From positions 1 to 64,000 of the forward strand of contig MU858101.1 in NCBI GenBank assembly GCA_033297075.1: a stretch of DNA of 64,000 nt, written 5' to 3'. The notes under the pieces are model-generated. The model was not told the DNA's origin, searched no databases, and was given only the letters and a program-made list of their open reading frames with translations. The position numbers and the translations under genes are program-made. Each line of letters opens with the position of its first letter. Positions within the stretch are counted from its first letter, which is position 1. This document shows positions 41,866 through 52,838 of the stretch, one piece after another. This DNA comes from Rhypophila decipiens. Lineage: Eukaryota; Ascomycota; Sordariomycetes; Sordariales; Naviculisporaceae.

Positions 41866-42909
41866 ATGGACAAATACCTAGACGCCCGCTTCGAGCGGGT
41901 AGAAAAGGCCCTCGCCGTGCTAATCGACTCAATAACGAAATACAATCCCTCCGAGAAGCTCGCAGACGACCTGGCCGTCGCAGACCGCGAGCTCGCCCAA
42001 GGACTGAAAGACCTCGAGCGACACCAAAACAACTACGCGCGGATCCAGCAGCTGCGCAACGAGAGCGCGGCTCTGGACTCCCAAATCAAAGATACCATGG
42101 GCGCCCTCTGGAGCGTGCGCAAAGAAGTCAAAAACACCCAGACAACCAACTACCCTCCCACCGGGCCAAGGTACAATTTCACCACGGTCGAGTTGTTAGA
42201 TTACGCAAGGCGGATCAGCCAGAATACCTTGCCTCCCCCCGGCGTGACTAACGGCGTGGACTTGTCGTCGTCTGCTGCTGCTACCCCCGCCGCCGCAGAC
42301 AACCCCGAAGCTACTACTACCGCGGGGCAAACCCCCTCCGCAAGCTTCAACGGCGGCACAACCACTACCGTCGGAACCCCCGCCGCCCCAACCCCGGGCC
42401 CAACAGACCAGTCAATATCCCAACCGGGCCAACCCCAACAATCCCAATCCCAACCCGGAGCAACCTCCCTCCCCGAGAACCTAAAACCCTACATAGACCG
42501 CCTCCACGGAGCAGTATTCTACCCCTGGCCAACAGAGGAAACAATCCGCCGCGGCGCCCTAGCAGGGATCCAACAGCTCGTAGACGAGGGGATCAACCCC
42601 CTAGGCTACGACCCCGAGGAAGAAATCCGCAAGCGCGAACAAGAAGAACAGGCCAGAAAGGAAGCCGACGAGCTTGCTCGGAGGGAGCGCGAGGAGGCTG
42701 AGCGCATGATGCGAGAAGAGCGTGAGCGCATGGCTAGGGATCGTGAGCGGGCGAGGCAGGAGGCTGAACGACGGGGGAGTGTCATTGGGGGTGGTGTGGG
42801 GATTATGCCTGGTGCTGGTGGGAGTACAAGTCCGGCGGTGGAGAGGGGCGCGAAAAAGCAGTTTTTGTTTTTGGGCGGGGATGATGAGGATGATGATGAT
42901 GATGAGTGA
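41866..42909 (+). CDS. MED4: Mediator complex subunit 4
   Basis: 347 aa, intronless. MED4 is a core middle-module subunit linking activators to RNA polymerase II in the nucleus. The N-terminal coiled coil (about 1-90, DKYLDARFERVEKALAVLID onward) is followed by the diagnostic block YNFTTVELLDYARRISQNTL plus PPPGVTNG (about 105-132). A Pro/Thr/Gln-rich spacer leads to a second conserved piece PYIDRLHGAVFYPWPTEETI (about 207-226), then a highly charged Glu/Arg coiled coil and a C-terminal acidic run DDEDDDDDE. Length and order fit filamentous-fungal MED4. Confidence 0.93.
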   Translation: MDKYLDARFERVEKALAVLIDSITKYNPSEKLADDLAVADRELAQGLKDLERHQNNYARIQQLRNESAALDSQIKDTMGALWSVRKEVKNTQTTNYPPTGPRYNFTTVELLDYARRISQNTLPPPGVTNGVDLSSSAAATPAAADNPEATTTAGQTPSASFNGGTTTTVGTPAAPTPGPTDQSISQPGQPQQSQSQPGATSLPENLKPYIDRLHGAVFYPWPTEETIRRGALAGIQQLVDEGINPLGYDPEEEIRKREQEEQARKEADELARREREEAERMMREERERMARDRERARQEAERRGSVIGGGVGIMPGAGGSTSPAVERGAKKQFLFLGGDDEDDDDDE

Positions 42910-43460
42910 ACAGGTTTTGAGTGGGAGATGTGAAAGGCGCGGGAGATATGTACGGGTACGTTGTGTGGATGTAATATGTTGAGCTCTGGACTGGATATAT
43001 CATACAGGTCAAGTGTCAGAAGAAAAAATCAAGAGGAACGAACGAGATATGAATTAGGAATTGGTTTCATCTTACACAGCTCATCTTGCCGCCAGCCTTG
43101 CCATCCTCGTATCTACTACTTTACATGGGATGGAGAAAGAAAAGGAAAAGAAGACCTGCTAAGAGATGCCGTTTGCCTAGAAATCCGATATGGCAAGCCC
43201 AAGTTTAGCAAACCTTGCCGTCCATCCCGCTGCACCTTACAATGATGAGATAGCTATGAAAATTATAACGTAGATATGTCAAGATAGAAAACACCAACGC
43301 CTCGGGACTCGGATGTCCCGCTTAGCCGTTTTATGTCTTTTCCTTTCTGCTGTGTTTTCTCTAGACCCCAGCCCGGACTCCTTCCTGTTCTTCTTGCAAA
43401 TCCTGGTGGCGAATGCTGTGCTCATCTCTACTGAGGCCCCTCGGGCGCTAGATGACGCCT
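42910..43460. other. Convergent intergenic region
   Basis: 3' UTRs of MED4 (+) and the EMP70 gene (-). No gene recognised. Confidence 0.5.
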
Positions 43461-45459
43461 CTAATCAATCTTGATAGACTTGTAAATCTTTCGCACAAAC
43501 CACCAACTTGAAAAGAACCCGATAGAACCTGTCATCAAAGTTAGCAAAGCAACACCCTCTACCAAAAAGAAAATTTGAATGAGAGAGAAAAAACTCACCA
43601 GTCAAAACAAAAAACAAGAAAGAAATCAACAAGCTGTACCCGATATACAGCACGCTCCCCGAAAACCCGCTCAGACTGAGCTTGCTAACCCAGTAAACAA
43701 GACAGTTCAAAAAGATGTACAGCGCGCTCGTCCCCGCCGCCAGAAACGCCCGCCAGTGCCAGTTGTAATTCTCGGCGCAGAGCAAGAAATACACCAGCAA
43801 AACCGTCGCCGCGGCGCACGTCATGATCATCAAGCCGTAGCACAGGAACAAGAACCCAAACATGTAGTAGATCTTGCTGAACCAGATGGAGCTCATGATA
43901 AAGTAGAGCTCGACAAAGATTGCGCCGAAGGGGAGGATTCCGACCAGCAACATGCTGGGGATGGGCTTGAGATATGTCGTTGCCGGTGGGATCTGCCGGG
44001 GGATTTGGTTCGTCCGGACGGGGGCTTCGATCATCGGGGCGCGGAAGCCGAGCCAGGAACCGGCGAAGGAGAGGGGCACCGAGATGATGAACCAGATCAG
44101 GATGATGACTAGCATTGTCGTGAAAGGGACTGCTTCCGAGGACTGCTTGGCCCAGAGGATCAGGTCTAGGACGAAAAAGGTCGCAAAGACGATGCCCGGG
44201 ACTAGCAAGGGGGTGAGGATGATGTTGAGCTTCCACTTCTCGCCTTGCATCGACTTGTAGATGCGCGCCGACACATAACCGCCAACGAAGCCGAGGACGG
44301 TAAAGAGGAAGAGGATGATGTTTCCTAGCGAGCCACGGCTGGAAGGCGACAGGAAGCCGAGCAGGGCAAGGGCGATGGTGAAACCGGTAATGACAAAGAG
44401 CTGCGCGCCGCTGCCGAGGAAGACGGAGAGCAAGAGAGGATTCGAAGGCGTGCGGAACACATCGCCGTGGACCAGCTTCCAGCCAGAATCCTCCTGCACG
44501 CCGTCTTCCAGAGCAGATGTGCCGTTCATATCCTCCAGCTCAATCTGGTCCAGCCTGTTGTACCTGGCGATATCCTTCTTGAGGGCGCGGATGAGAACAG
44601 ACATGACGGTCAGGACCAAGAAGACGACAATGACGGACGAGTTGATGAGCGAGAACCAGTGGATCTTGGGGTCGATGACATGAAGATACTTGTCCCACCT
44701 CGTCGCCCACGCCGTAGTTGAGTGGATCCAGTAGACGCTGTAGGTGAAGGTGACGGCTGTGTCGACCGACTCGCTCAGCCTGACCGGTTCTTGATTTCCC
44801 AGACAAGTATCCTCCTTGATCTTCTCGCCCTTGTAGTCCCTCGACTCGGGGCGCACGTTTACGCCCACGACGCGGTGTTGTTCGGTCGATCCTGCGGCGG
44901 CCCCCGTGACGGTATGGTATTCGATAAAGATGTCGTAGTGGTTGTTAAAGAGTACCTCGCCGTTGATTTCGGCGCCGAGCAAGAAGCCAGGGCTGCCCGT
45001 GTTGTAGACCTGCGCGGCCGGGAACCCGTCCACCAGCCAGTTGATGCTGATGCCATCTCGAATCTGCTGGTTCAGCCAAAAGGCGGCGGCTTTGTGGTAC
45101 GTCCTCGGACATAACGTTTTGCACGTCTCGTTTTTCTTCATCATAAGCTTGTAGGGCGACGTCTTTATCCGGTCGCCGAAAAGGATACTGCCCAGGCTCT
45201 CGCTGACATCCTTGGGACCGCCCTCGGGTGGGCAAAACTGGAAGAAGGGATGATAGTAGTCGTACGAGACGAGCGAGTGTACAAAGGCATCGTGGACGGC
45301 TACCGGTCGTATCGCGTTTACGTTTAGCGGCACTAATTCGCCTTCAGTGTAGGATCTCGGCGCGACGCCAGGGAGGTAAAAGGCTGATGCGATTTGGGGC
45401 GCTGTGCTCAGCAAGGTGGCTAATAGCGCCCCTTTGGGCATGTGTTTTCGAAGCTGCAT
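43461..45459 (-). CDS. Transmembrane 9 superfamily protein (EMP70 type)
   Basis: Two exons: 45459-43599 and 43528-43461, 642 aa. The intron 43598-43529 (GTGAGT...GACAG) restores the family C-terminus TGSIGFFSSWWFVRKIYKSI, then KID; without it the reading frame ends in unrelated sequence. Start is ATG 45457-45459; a frame extension to 45477 begins with TTG. A signal peptide (residues 1-26, ending ASA) precedes FYLPGVAPRSY and a luminal domain with paired Cys residues (FQFCPP, NETCKTLCPRTY), then nine membrane helices. TM9 proteins sit in endosomes and Golgi and help sort membrane proteins; the C-terminal KxD-type tail is a known Golgi-retention feature of the family. Confidence 0.93.
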
Positions 45460-46055
45460 CGCGAATGGTGCCGGCAATGCCTACGAAAGGTATTTGTTGC
45501 TGCTGTTTGTAAGTCTCAGGAGTCGGGAATAGGCATCTCTTATGGAGATAAACAAATTTGGCGCAGGATCCTCCGTACCTGGTCGTCGTCAGCTTTTGTC
45601 CTCCGTCCAGCTCCTGCTGCCACTTTCAGGGGTTGATGGTGGAGCTCGCTGCAAAGTCGTCGTTTGGGATCGGGAAATGAGAATGACACGAAACGAAGGT
45701 CGCGAAGGGAAGATGGTGTTGAGGGAGATATTACAAAGGTATAATAGACTGCAAGTTGTAATGTCGAGCCAGATTTCCTGCGGCGAGGACAATGATTGTT
45801 TGTGCTATTCAAAGTTCATGAACAGCTGTCCAAGAAACGCGATGGCTTGGCGCTGGGAATCCACCGAGGCGGCCGCCCCAATCAATTTTTGGCCCCCGGC
45901 TGCTTAGTCACTAAGTAAACGGGTCTAGCAGATGCAGCCAAGACAACGGGCCCATTAAAAAGTTCAGTGGGGCAGTCAAAAGAATTTATTTTTACAGAAT
46001 CCCATCCTCTCCCAAGTCGGCAACGAATTTCACAACAGCAAGCAAGACAGAAGCA
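45460..46055. promoter_or_regulatory. Divergent promoter between EMP70-type gene and LCP5
   Basis: 596 bp separate the start codons. No coding sequence supported. An A/T-rich stretch immediately precedes the LCP5 ATG. Confidence 0.5.
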
Positions 46056-47183
46056 ATGGACGGCCCAGCGACATTACCAGCACTGCTGGACACTCTTACC
46101 AATTCTTTGTCATCGACTCTCGAAGCTGCGCCCAAAATCGCCGGCATTGAAAACGTCCAAAATGGCATTTCCCTCCTCGATGTCAAGAACGACCTGCTGC
46201 TCTCGTACCTGCAGAATCTCGTCTTTCTGATTATCCTCAAGCTCCGCGAATCCAAAACCGGCGCGCCGACCACCAGCGATGGAGATATTTCAAGTCTAGA
46301 CGATCTCGTCGTGAGGAAGCTGATCGAGTTGCGGGTCTACCTGGAAAAGGGTGTGCGCCCGCTGGAAGACAAACTCCGGTACACGATCGACAAGGTCCTC
46401 CGCGCGGCAGATGATGCAGAACGCGATGCCAAAGCCGCCGAGGCCGCAGCCAAGGGCGAGGAATCATCAGACTCGGAGAGCGATGGCGAATCAGGAAGCG
46501 ACGCAGAAGAGGCGCGGTTGACCATGGATGCGCCCCAAATCGTGGACCGCCATTCGCGACCGAATATCGCGGCCATTGCCAGGCCAGAAAAGGTTGAGCG
46601 CGTGGGCAAGACAACAGACGCCTCGGGGGTCTACAAGCCGCCCAGGATCGCACCGACAGTCATGCCGACTACCGAACGACGGGAGAAGAAAGAGCGGGCA
46701 AATCTCAAATCAGCTACTTTGGACGAGTTCATTGCCGACGAGATGTCGGTTGCGCCTGTCGCTGTGCCAAGTATCGGTACGACTATTGTGAATGGTGGTC
46801 GCAGGACCAAGACGGTCTCGGAGCGTCGCGAGGAGGAAGAGCGCAGGGATTATGAAGAGCGCAACTTTGTTCGTCTCCCGGTGCAGAGCAAAAAGGACAA
46901 GGCGAAGAAGGCCAAGGCTGAGGGCGGTCGGAAGCGCATGGACTTTGGTGGTGAGGAGTGGAGAGATCTCGGCCAGGGTGTTGATCGGATTAATAGATTG
47001 ACGGCGGGCAAGCGCGGTGGGAAGAGCACTACGGCGCTTTTGGAGAAGAGCCGTAAGAGAGAGCGGGATACGACTGATGGGCCGCGTGGGGAAGGTGGGA
47101 GTGCCATGGGTGAGAGGTTCCAGAAGAGGCTCAAGGTTTTGGAGTCTGGTCGCAGGTCGAGGGGAAGTGGCAAGAGGAAGTGA
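46056..47183 (+). CDS. LCP5: U3 snoRNP-associated protein Lcp5 (neuroguidin; Sas10/Utp3/C1D family)
   Basis: 375 aa, intronless. The Sas10/C1D domain occupies about residues 5-125 (LPALLDTLTNSLSSTLEAAP, GISLLDVKNDLLLSYLQNLV, LVVRKLIELRVYLEKGVRPL EDKL). A Glu/Ser acidic patch follows (ESSDSESDGESGSDAEE), then YKPPRIAPTVMP, typical of Lcp5/neuroguidin, then ERREKKERANLKSATLDEFI and a basic tail (GKRK). The protein acts in the SSU processome for 18S rRNA maturation in the nucleolus, the same pathway as DBP4 at 54958. Length and order match the family. Confidence 0.92.
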   Translation: MDGPATLPALLDTLTNSLSSTLEAAPKIAGIENVQNGISLLDVKNDLLLSYLQNLVFLIILKLRESKTGAPTTSDGDISSLDDLVVRKLIELRVYLEKGVRPLEDKLRYTIDKVLRAADDAERDAKAAEAAAKGEESSDSESDGESGSDAEEARLTMDAPQIVDRHSRPNIAAIARPEKVERVGKTTDASGVYKPPRIAPTVMPTTERREKKERANLKSATLDEFIADEMSVAPVAVPSIGTTIVNGGRRTKTVSERREEEERRDYEERNFVRLPVQSKKDKAKKAKAEGGRKRMDFGGEEWRDLGQGVDRINRLTAGKRGGKSTTALLEKSRKRERDTTDGPRGEGGSAMGERFQKRLKVLESGRRSRGSGKRK

Positions 47184-47502
47184 AGTGTCTCTTGTCTGTC
47201 TATCATGTCTATCATGTCTATCATGTCTATTGGGTCATCAATCATACTGTACATATGGGTTTTTGGTTTTCTGCGCACAAATGAATCTCATCCGGATACC
47301 CGCCAAACTCGCATAACCTTTTGCTGAATCCTGAAAACAATCTTGCAGGTCTCATCTGCCCGTTTTATTTTCAGTCCTTTTTTTTTTATAAAAAAAAAAG
47401 AAGAAAAGAAAAAGAAGAAAAAGAAAAAAAAGAGAGAGAGAGAGAAGCGAGAACCATTTCATCCTGACCTATTCCCAACCTGGGACTAGTTCTAACAAAA
47501 AG
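47184..47502. terminator. Convergent 3' region with T/A palindrome and purine tract
   Basis: Between LCP5 (+) and the monooxygenase (-). It holds three to four copies of a 9-bp unit (TATCATGTC, 47197-47230), a run of T, then TATA, then a run of A at about 47378-47399 which is a near-perfect palindrome, and an A/G tract to about 47450. The palindrome gives a U-rich signal on each strand and may serve as a bidirectional 3'-end element; that is inference. Confidence 0.4.
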
Positions 47503-49129
47503 TTAGAACCCAATCCCAACGTCAGGCCTTTCCTCGCTCAATCCCAGACCATTCCTCAGTGGCTCCTCCGCCTTGACCACCTGCTCAGGCAAGACAAACC
47601 CAAGCCCGAAAAACACAAACAAAGCCCATTTCCATCGGAACGGATTAAACGCCACGCAAAAAACAAACCACCAGACCAGTTCCAAATAAGTAAAGAACTC
47701 GAACGGTCCGACCGGGGAAGTCCATTTCAGCAATCTAGTCATGTCGATCCAGCGCTTCATCCAAAACGGGCTCGGTCTCGTGAGCGGATCAACCAGGAAC
47801 ATGAGCAATATCCTCGTGTAAATGCCGATATGCCAGTTCCCCACGGTCCCAATGGCATTCACAAAGTTGCTGTTTATACAGCTTATCGACGGATGGTTGG
47901 GCGGAAAAGTCTGGAGGTACCAATTCGGCGGGACATACGGGTCTTCATAGCAGCTCTCTGGGAGGAATTTCGACAATTCAGGACGTTCAAAGCCGGTAGC
48001 CATAACCACGATATCCCCCTTGATGACTTCTTCACGACCAGGTCCCTCGGGAGCAACGCCTCTTTCTCGGCGGTTGATCCGGATTCCTTGGGCGGTAAAT
48101 TTCTCAATATCGCACCGGATCCATTCTGCCTTGTGGGAGCGGAGCTGGTCCATCACCGACGAGTTCACCATGGGCGTATCGGTAAAAAGCCCCTTCTTCT
48201 GCGCACCAGTCGATGGAGGCGCGATATCTTGCAGGTCACGGTAAAACAGCTTGCGCAACAAGAATTCCGGGATCCAGGAGAAGATGGTTTCTTGCCCAAA
48301 GATGTTGAATGACAAGAGCACGTTGATGATGGGATTGCGCGGGATGATCCACTTGTCTGAGCGAGAGAGGATATATATCTTTGCGGCCTCTTCGGACGCG
48401 GCAAACTCGAGCGCTTCGACGGCTGATGCCCCGCCTCCGATTACGATTATTGTCTTGTCTTTGGCGGAGGAGCCGATCTCTGAGGAGAGCTGCGAGGAGT
48501 GTGTGACTTTGCCGGGGAACGAGTCAAGTCCGGGAAAGGCATGTGGGATCTTGGGGTCCCCGCATGTGCCGATTGCTGCGATTACACCGTCAAAGTGGCC
48601 GTTGGAGGTGTTGTTTATGATCCAACGGCCGCGGTCGTCTTGGTAGACCTTGGTGACCTTTGTGTTGAATTTGGTGCGCGTGTCGAGGCCGTAGCGCTTC
48701 CAGAGCTGGCGGACTTGGCTGATTATTTGCTGCCGGTCGGGGTAGCCTCCTTCCCATTGGACTGAGGGGTGGAAGCGGTACATGAGGGAGTGGATTTGGA
48801 GGGAGGAGGTGTTGTTTACTTTCTGGTTTGGAGTCAATGTTTAGAAATTTGAGACTGAGAAAGGGGCGACCTACACTCCAGATTCCACCAACGTTTTCCT
48901 CGCTTCCGGCTTCAAATATCTCCACGTCGAATCCATGGCCGATGCAGTGAGCCGCGCTCGTAACGCCGGTTATACCGGCTCCAATGACGGCGATTTTGGG
49001 ACGGCCGAGTCTGGTGCTTGGTGACGGAGGAGTGGGTGAGAGGATCTTGTCGGTAAGCCATTGCATCAGCTGGAACAGGAAGAGCAGTGGGTGGAATATC
49101 GGGTTGTGTATCCTCGACTGGGAGGCCAT
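47503..49129 (-). CDS. Flavin-containing monooxygenase, membrane-associated
   Basis: Two exons: 49129-48875 and 48822-47503; the 52-nt intron has donor GTAGGT and acceptor CAG, phase 0, giving 524 aa. An FAD Rossmann motif IAVIGAGITGV lies at about 46-56, followed by GGIWS at the junction and an NADPH site IIVIGGGASAVEAL at about 206-219. Between them FPGLDSFPGKVTHSSQL matches the FMO signature (FxGxxxHxxx). ATGFERP is the second conserved ATG motif. The last 100 residues are hydrophobic (FFTYLELVWWFVFCVAF and ALFVFFGLGFVLP) and probably anchor it to a membrane. Such enzymes oxygenate soft nucleophiles or ketones; substrate unknown. The N-terminus also has a short hydrophobic stretch. Confidence 0.9.
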
Positions 49130-51403
49130 CTTGATCTACGGTAGATTGGCCAATCTTCAACCTGTTGTTCTGTGTGGTCCAGGCAGTTCTTGGTTGTGTC
49201 ATCCAGCGAGTGTACCTTTCTTTCTAATAAAAGACGGAGGACAGAAGGAGGATGAGGAATCAAGGCCTTTCAAGTGGTTGTTTCCATTCTAATTCTGGAC
49301 ATGTCAGCATATAGCCCATTGAAAGTTGCCGGGCATTCCTAAACATCCGTCGAACAATGACTTGGTCGTATGGCGCACTTGTCCCCTGTTCCCCTTGACG
49401 TCATTCATTTAGCGGAGTCGTTGTGCAAACAAAATCGCATGTGAAAGCAAATCCAACAATGTGATTGGTCAATTGACCACATCAACCCCCTTTTCCAAAA
49501 CAACTTGACCAAAAACTTATGAATTGAATTTCTCTCGTTAAGAGCAATTCCGTGGGCCGAAGACGACCTTTCAGTGAAACGCTACAGCCGGGTTATGCAG
49601 TCGTGCGCTGGTTAATGTTGTTGGAACTTAATTCAGGTTTTCAAGCCTCCCTGTTGTCCGATAATGACCACCGTCTGAAATATGGTTGCAGTCAAACTGC
49701 ACATAATATACACTAATGTTTGTTGTGCCCGTATCACAGCAATCTTGTGATATTTTACCAAATGTGAGTTCTCGGTTTTGCTCCTCAGACAGTCATGTCA
49801 GAGGTCAGTTCTACTAGGAGACAAGGAGGACCTTCTTGGCCCAAGAACGTCGAGCAGATCGCCGTGTGATCCTTTCACTGCTAAGTCTTTCAAGTCTATT
49901 ATGGTAGATATCGTTTATTGTCTCCTTACGTATTAAGCTTTGCCGGTTTCTGGCTGTAGTTTTGTAAGCTTGAGTGGTAACTAGCACCGCGGGCTCAAAA
50001 GCCTCACCCTCCCTAATGGGTCATCATAAGAAAAAGACAATCGGCATATCGGGCAGAAATAACTACCAGATACCCAGATGTTTCTACTGTTGTTTTGCAT
50101 CGTCCCATGACCTCCGTTGAAATCCAGGCCATTGTTCAAAAGTCCCGTCGTGACTCGCCAGGAATACCTCATTGTTTGACCCTCTTTCCTAGGTCTTCGT
50201 TGGCTGCCTTGATGTATGGTTTTGTGGATCTTTGCTTATATGATTATCATGAGAATGAGGGCAAAAATTCTATGACTAAAATCATGGCGTGTCACAGCAA
50301 AAGGATGGTCCAGATACTTCTCGGTTCAATATAGGCCATGTGCGCAGAGACCCATCAACTAGACCCTAGACCCTATGACTGGGTTCCTGATGTTGATGGT
50401 AGCAGATGGTCGATGGCGAATTGCTTCCACTGTTATCCGTACTGTTAGGTTCGATATCAATACCTTGGATATCGCCTTCGGATATAAGCTAGGAAGGGAT
50501 CCTTGTTCGTATCATTTTCAGCCTTTGAGGGCATGCATGATTGGGGCTTCAACTTAAAAGATGGGTTGCCATAGTGTATGTTATGAGATTTACCGTGTCA
50601 AAACGCAGTCACCGGAGGCCACTTTTTACCACATGATGGAATGCTGTCAATGACAACATCTAATAAAAAGAACCCTATACGGGAGCCCCTTGTTGAATGA
50701 AGGATGTCAGAGAGCTACATCTCCGAAATCAGCCTGGCGGTGAGGGAGGTCGCCGAGGTGAAGGTATCAGGATTCGGGAAGATGAGAGGTGGAAGCTAGC
50801 TGCCCGAGCACATAGGGGTTACCGGTGAGACGGGGTACGCTTGTCTAAAGCGTGTTACACGCGTACTAGGTCAGCCACAGGTTCGACAAGAGGAGACAGA
50901 AGCTTAAACGGAGACTCGACGTTGAAATATACATTGCTCGCAGCACTTATGCATGCTTATCGTCAACAGCTGGGCCTCCAGTCCGTTACGGATATTTCCC
51001 CAGCCGATTGGATTCCATGTTAGGGTACTGTACCTGATGGTTTCGTTCGCTAGCATATAGGAGGAGCGCGGTTCAAGGAACGCGGCTCATTCTTCTTGTA
51101 TGCCGCAAATTGAATCCATCCCTCCCATCTGGATCTACGCATTCTTCCCAGAAAATCGAAAGATACACGGCGGTACCAGTCCGCCGAGTAAATTCTGACG
51201 TGTGCTGATATGCTACGTATCCCACCTCCAACACATACAAACAATGGACATCAAGCACCACACAGACCTCTCCACGAGGCGTCGACGCAAAAAAGGGCGC
51301 GAAAAAGGGCTCCCAAGAATATGGATCATCATCCTTACGGATCCAGGAGCGAACGCGACATTGGAAAGGTGCTCGGACGAACCTGATTCGGTCACGGTAA
51401 CAG
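49130..51403. other. Intergenic, 2.3 kb, no gene seen
   Basis: No supportable frame or RNA. It lies between the monooxygenase start and an inverted-repeat relic, and may be decayed repeat DNA. Confidence 0.45.
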
Positions 51404-51960
51404 CCGCCACCGACCCAGCTAAAGCTACTGTGTCCCCCGCTAGGACTACTGTGTCTAGCTGTTTTCGGATATGGGCCCCGGTGGCCACACCACCAAAATA
51501 TCCGCTGGCGGTTCCCTGTATTACCATCTAACAAACAGTCAATTATCAACGTAAATACAGTAAATAGATGAATCTATTCTATTCTCAAGGCTCTGAATCG
51601 CTCAAAAACGCTGTTTTCTCGATTGAACGCAAGTACTGACTAACATACAAAACCGGAGGGGCACGGCATACTGGCTCGCCGGCACAGACTGGCCGGGGCA
51701 TACTGACTGGCCGGGGCATACACTACTGACTGGCCGGAGGAGCTTGTAAAGCCGCAACGGTGTTCACGAACTCCCTCTTACGGCTGAGCTGAGCCTGACT
51801 TGCAGCGCTGACTTGTTGTTTGGTTCGATGGTTATATAAGGAACCCCCTGCGGATTTTTTGGTGGTGTAGCCCCCCAAGCCCCCCTAGCCCAGATCCGAA
51901 AACGGTTAGACCCAGTAGTCCTAGCGGGGGACACAGTGGCTCTAGCTGGGTCGGCCGCCA
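51404..51960. repeat. Inverted-repeat relic (arms 51404-51541 and 51809-51960)
   Basis: The two arms are diverged inverted copies. Landmarks are GACCCAGCTAAAGCTACTGT against the complementary form at about 51930-51950, GTGTCCCCCGCTAGGACTACT in both, TTTTCGGAT, CACACCACCAAAA, and CCAT..AACAA..AGTCA at the outer ends. Read in the corresponding frame, both arms give DPAxATVSPARTT, then FRIWA, TPPK and VPxITI, with length differences of whole codons. The 267-bp spacer contains tandem units of CTGACTGGCCGGGGCATAC (51690-51740). It looks like a foldback arrangement of a duplicated gene fragment or transposon piece. Confidence 0.65.
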
Positions 51961-52838
51961 CCAACAATTTTTGCTCACCGGTGCGGGTACCGACCAACGC
52001 TATTGCTGGCCGGTCCGTGGGACGGGACTTCGGTGTCGGGGCCGGGCGCCTCAAGGCGGCTTCTTCCATGTCTTTCAAAACTGATGATTGGGAAACAACG
52101 GCTGAACAACGGCTGACGCCAGTTGTGAACCGTGCTCCTGGATTTTCAAGCCCCTCAATTTCTCAATGGTCATCTTCAAGGAAAAAGAAACATCAGAAAT
52201 CTCATCACCAAGCCAAAAACGCCAAGAATCCAAACTAGCCTGTCGCATCGTGTCAAGCGATTTAGCGTGCTGCTAGGTAATCTTACCCGATCCCGCGACC
52301 ACTGACCTTCAGGGATTCGATCACGCACTAAACTCCTTCTGTCATAAACAGCACTGCCGGGCCCATGGTTCGGGGACCGCACACTGTGCACTCGGTGCCG
52401 TTCGCTGCACCGTACGCACAAATGGAGGGCGACAAAAGTCGATCACACCACGATTCTGGGGAACCTGGCACGCCTGGCTGGAACTGGGCTTGGAGGGTGG
52501 TAATTAAGATTGAGTGAATGGTTGTGAGCGAGCGGTTTTAATAACACTCTGCAGGTCTTCGGGACTTTTGAGTCTTGACAGCAGTTTATTGACCCATGCA
52601 CTGCCATGACAGGTTCTCCTTGGTTTTTCACACGGAATGTTCGTTTAAAGATTTCAGGAACCCACTCACAGAGAAACGAGCTTCTTTGCGCTCTTAGTGC
52701 CATCCACGTCAGTCTTGGTCTCCCGAGGACCCAAACCACTGGGACGACATTGAAAACGGGGCGGTTGGAACCCAAACATCAAGGCCCTCAAAAAGACACC
52801 AAGGCCATGCCGCCGACCGGGCTCGCACTTGCTCCCAG
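51961..52838. other. Intergenic, no gene seen
   Basis: Flank of the inverted repeat and promoter of the receptor gene. No RNA or coding sequence supported. Confidence 0.45.

Noticed and set aside
45460..45477. Six-codon extension of the EMP70-type protein
   Set aside because: It starts with TTG, not ATG, and would spoil the signal peptide; the ATG at 45459 is used.
51404..51960. CRISPR-like array suggested by repeated units
   Set aside because: Repeats are inverted arms plus short tandem units without regular spacers, and the DNA is fungal.
52240..52340. tRNA-like stretch with a TTCGATC motif
   Set aside because: No acceptor or T stem pairs on either strand.
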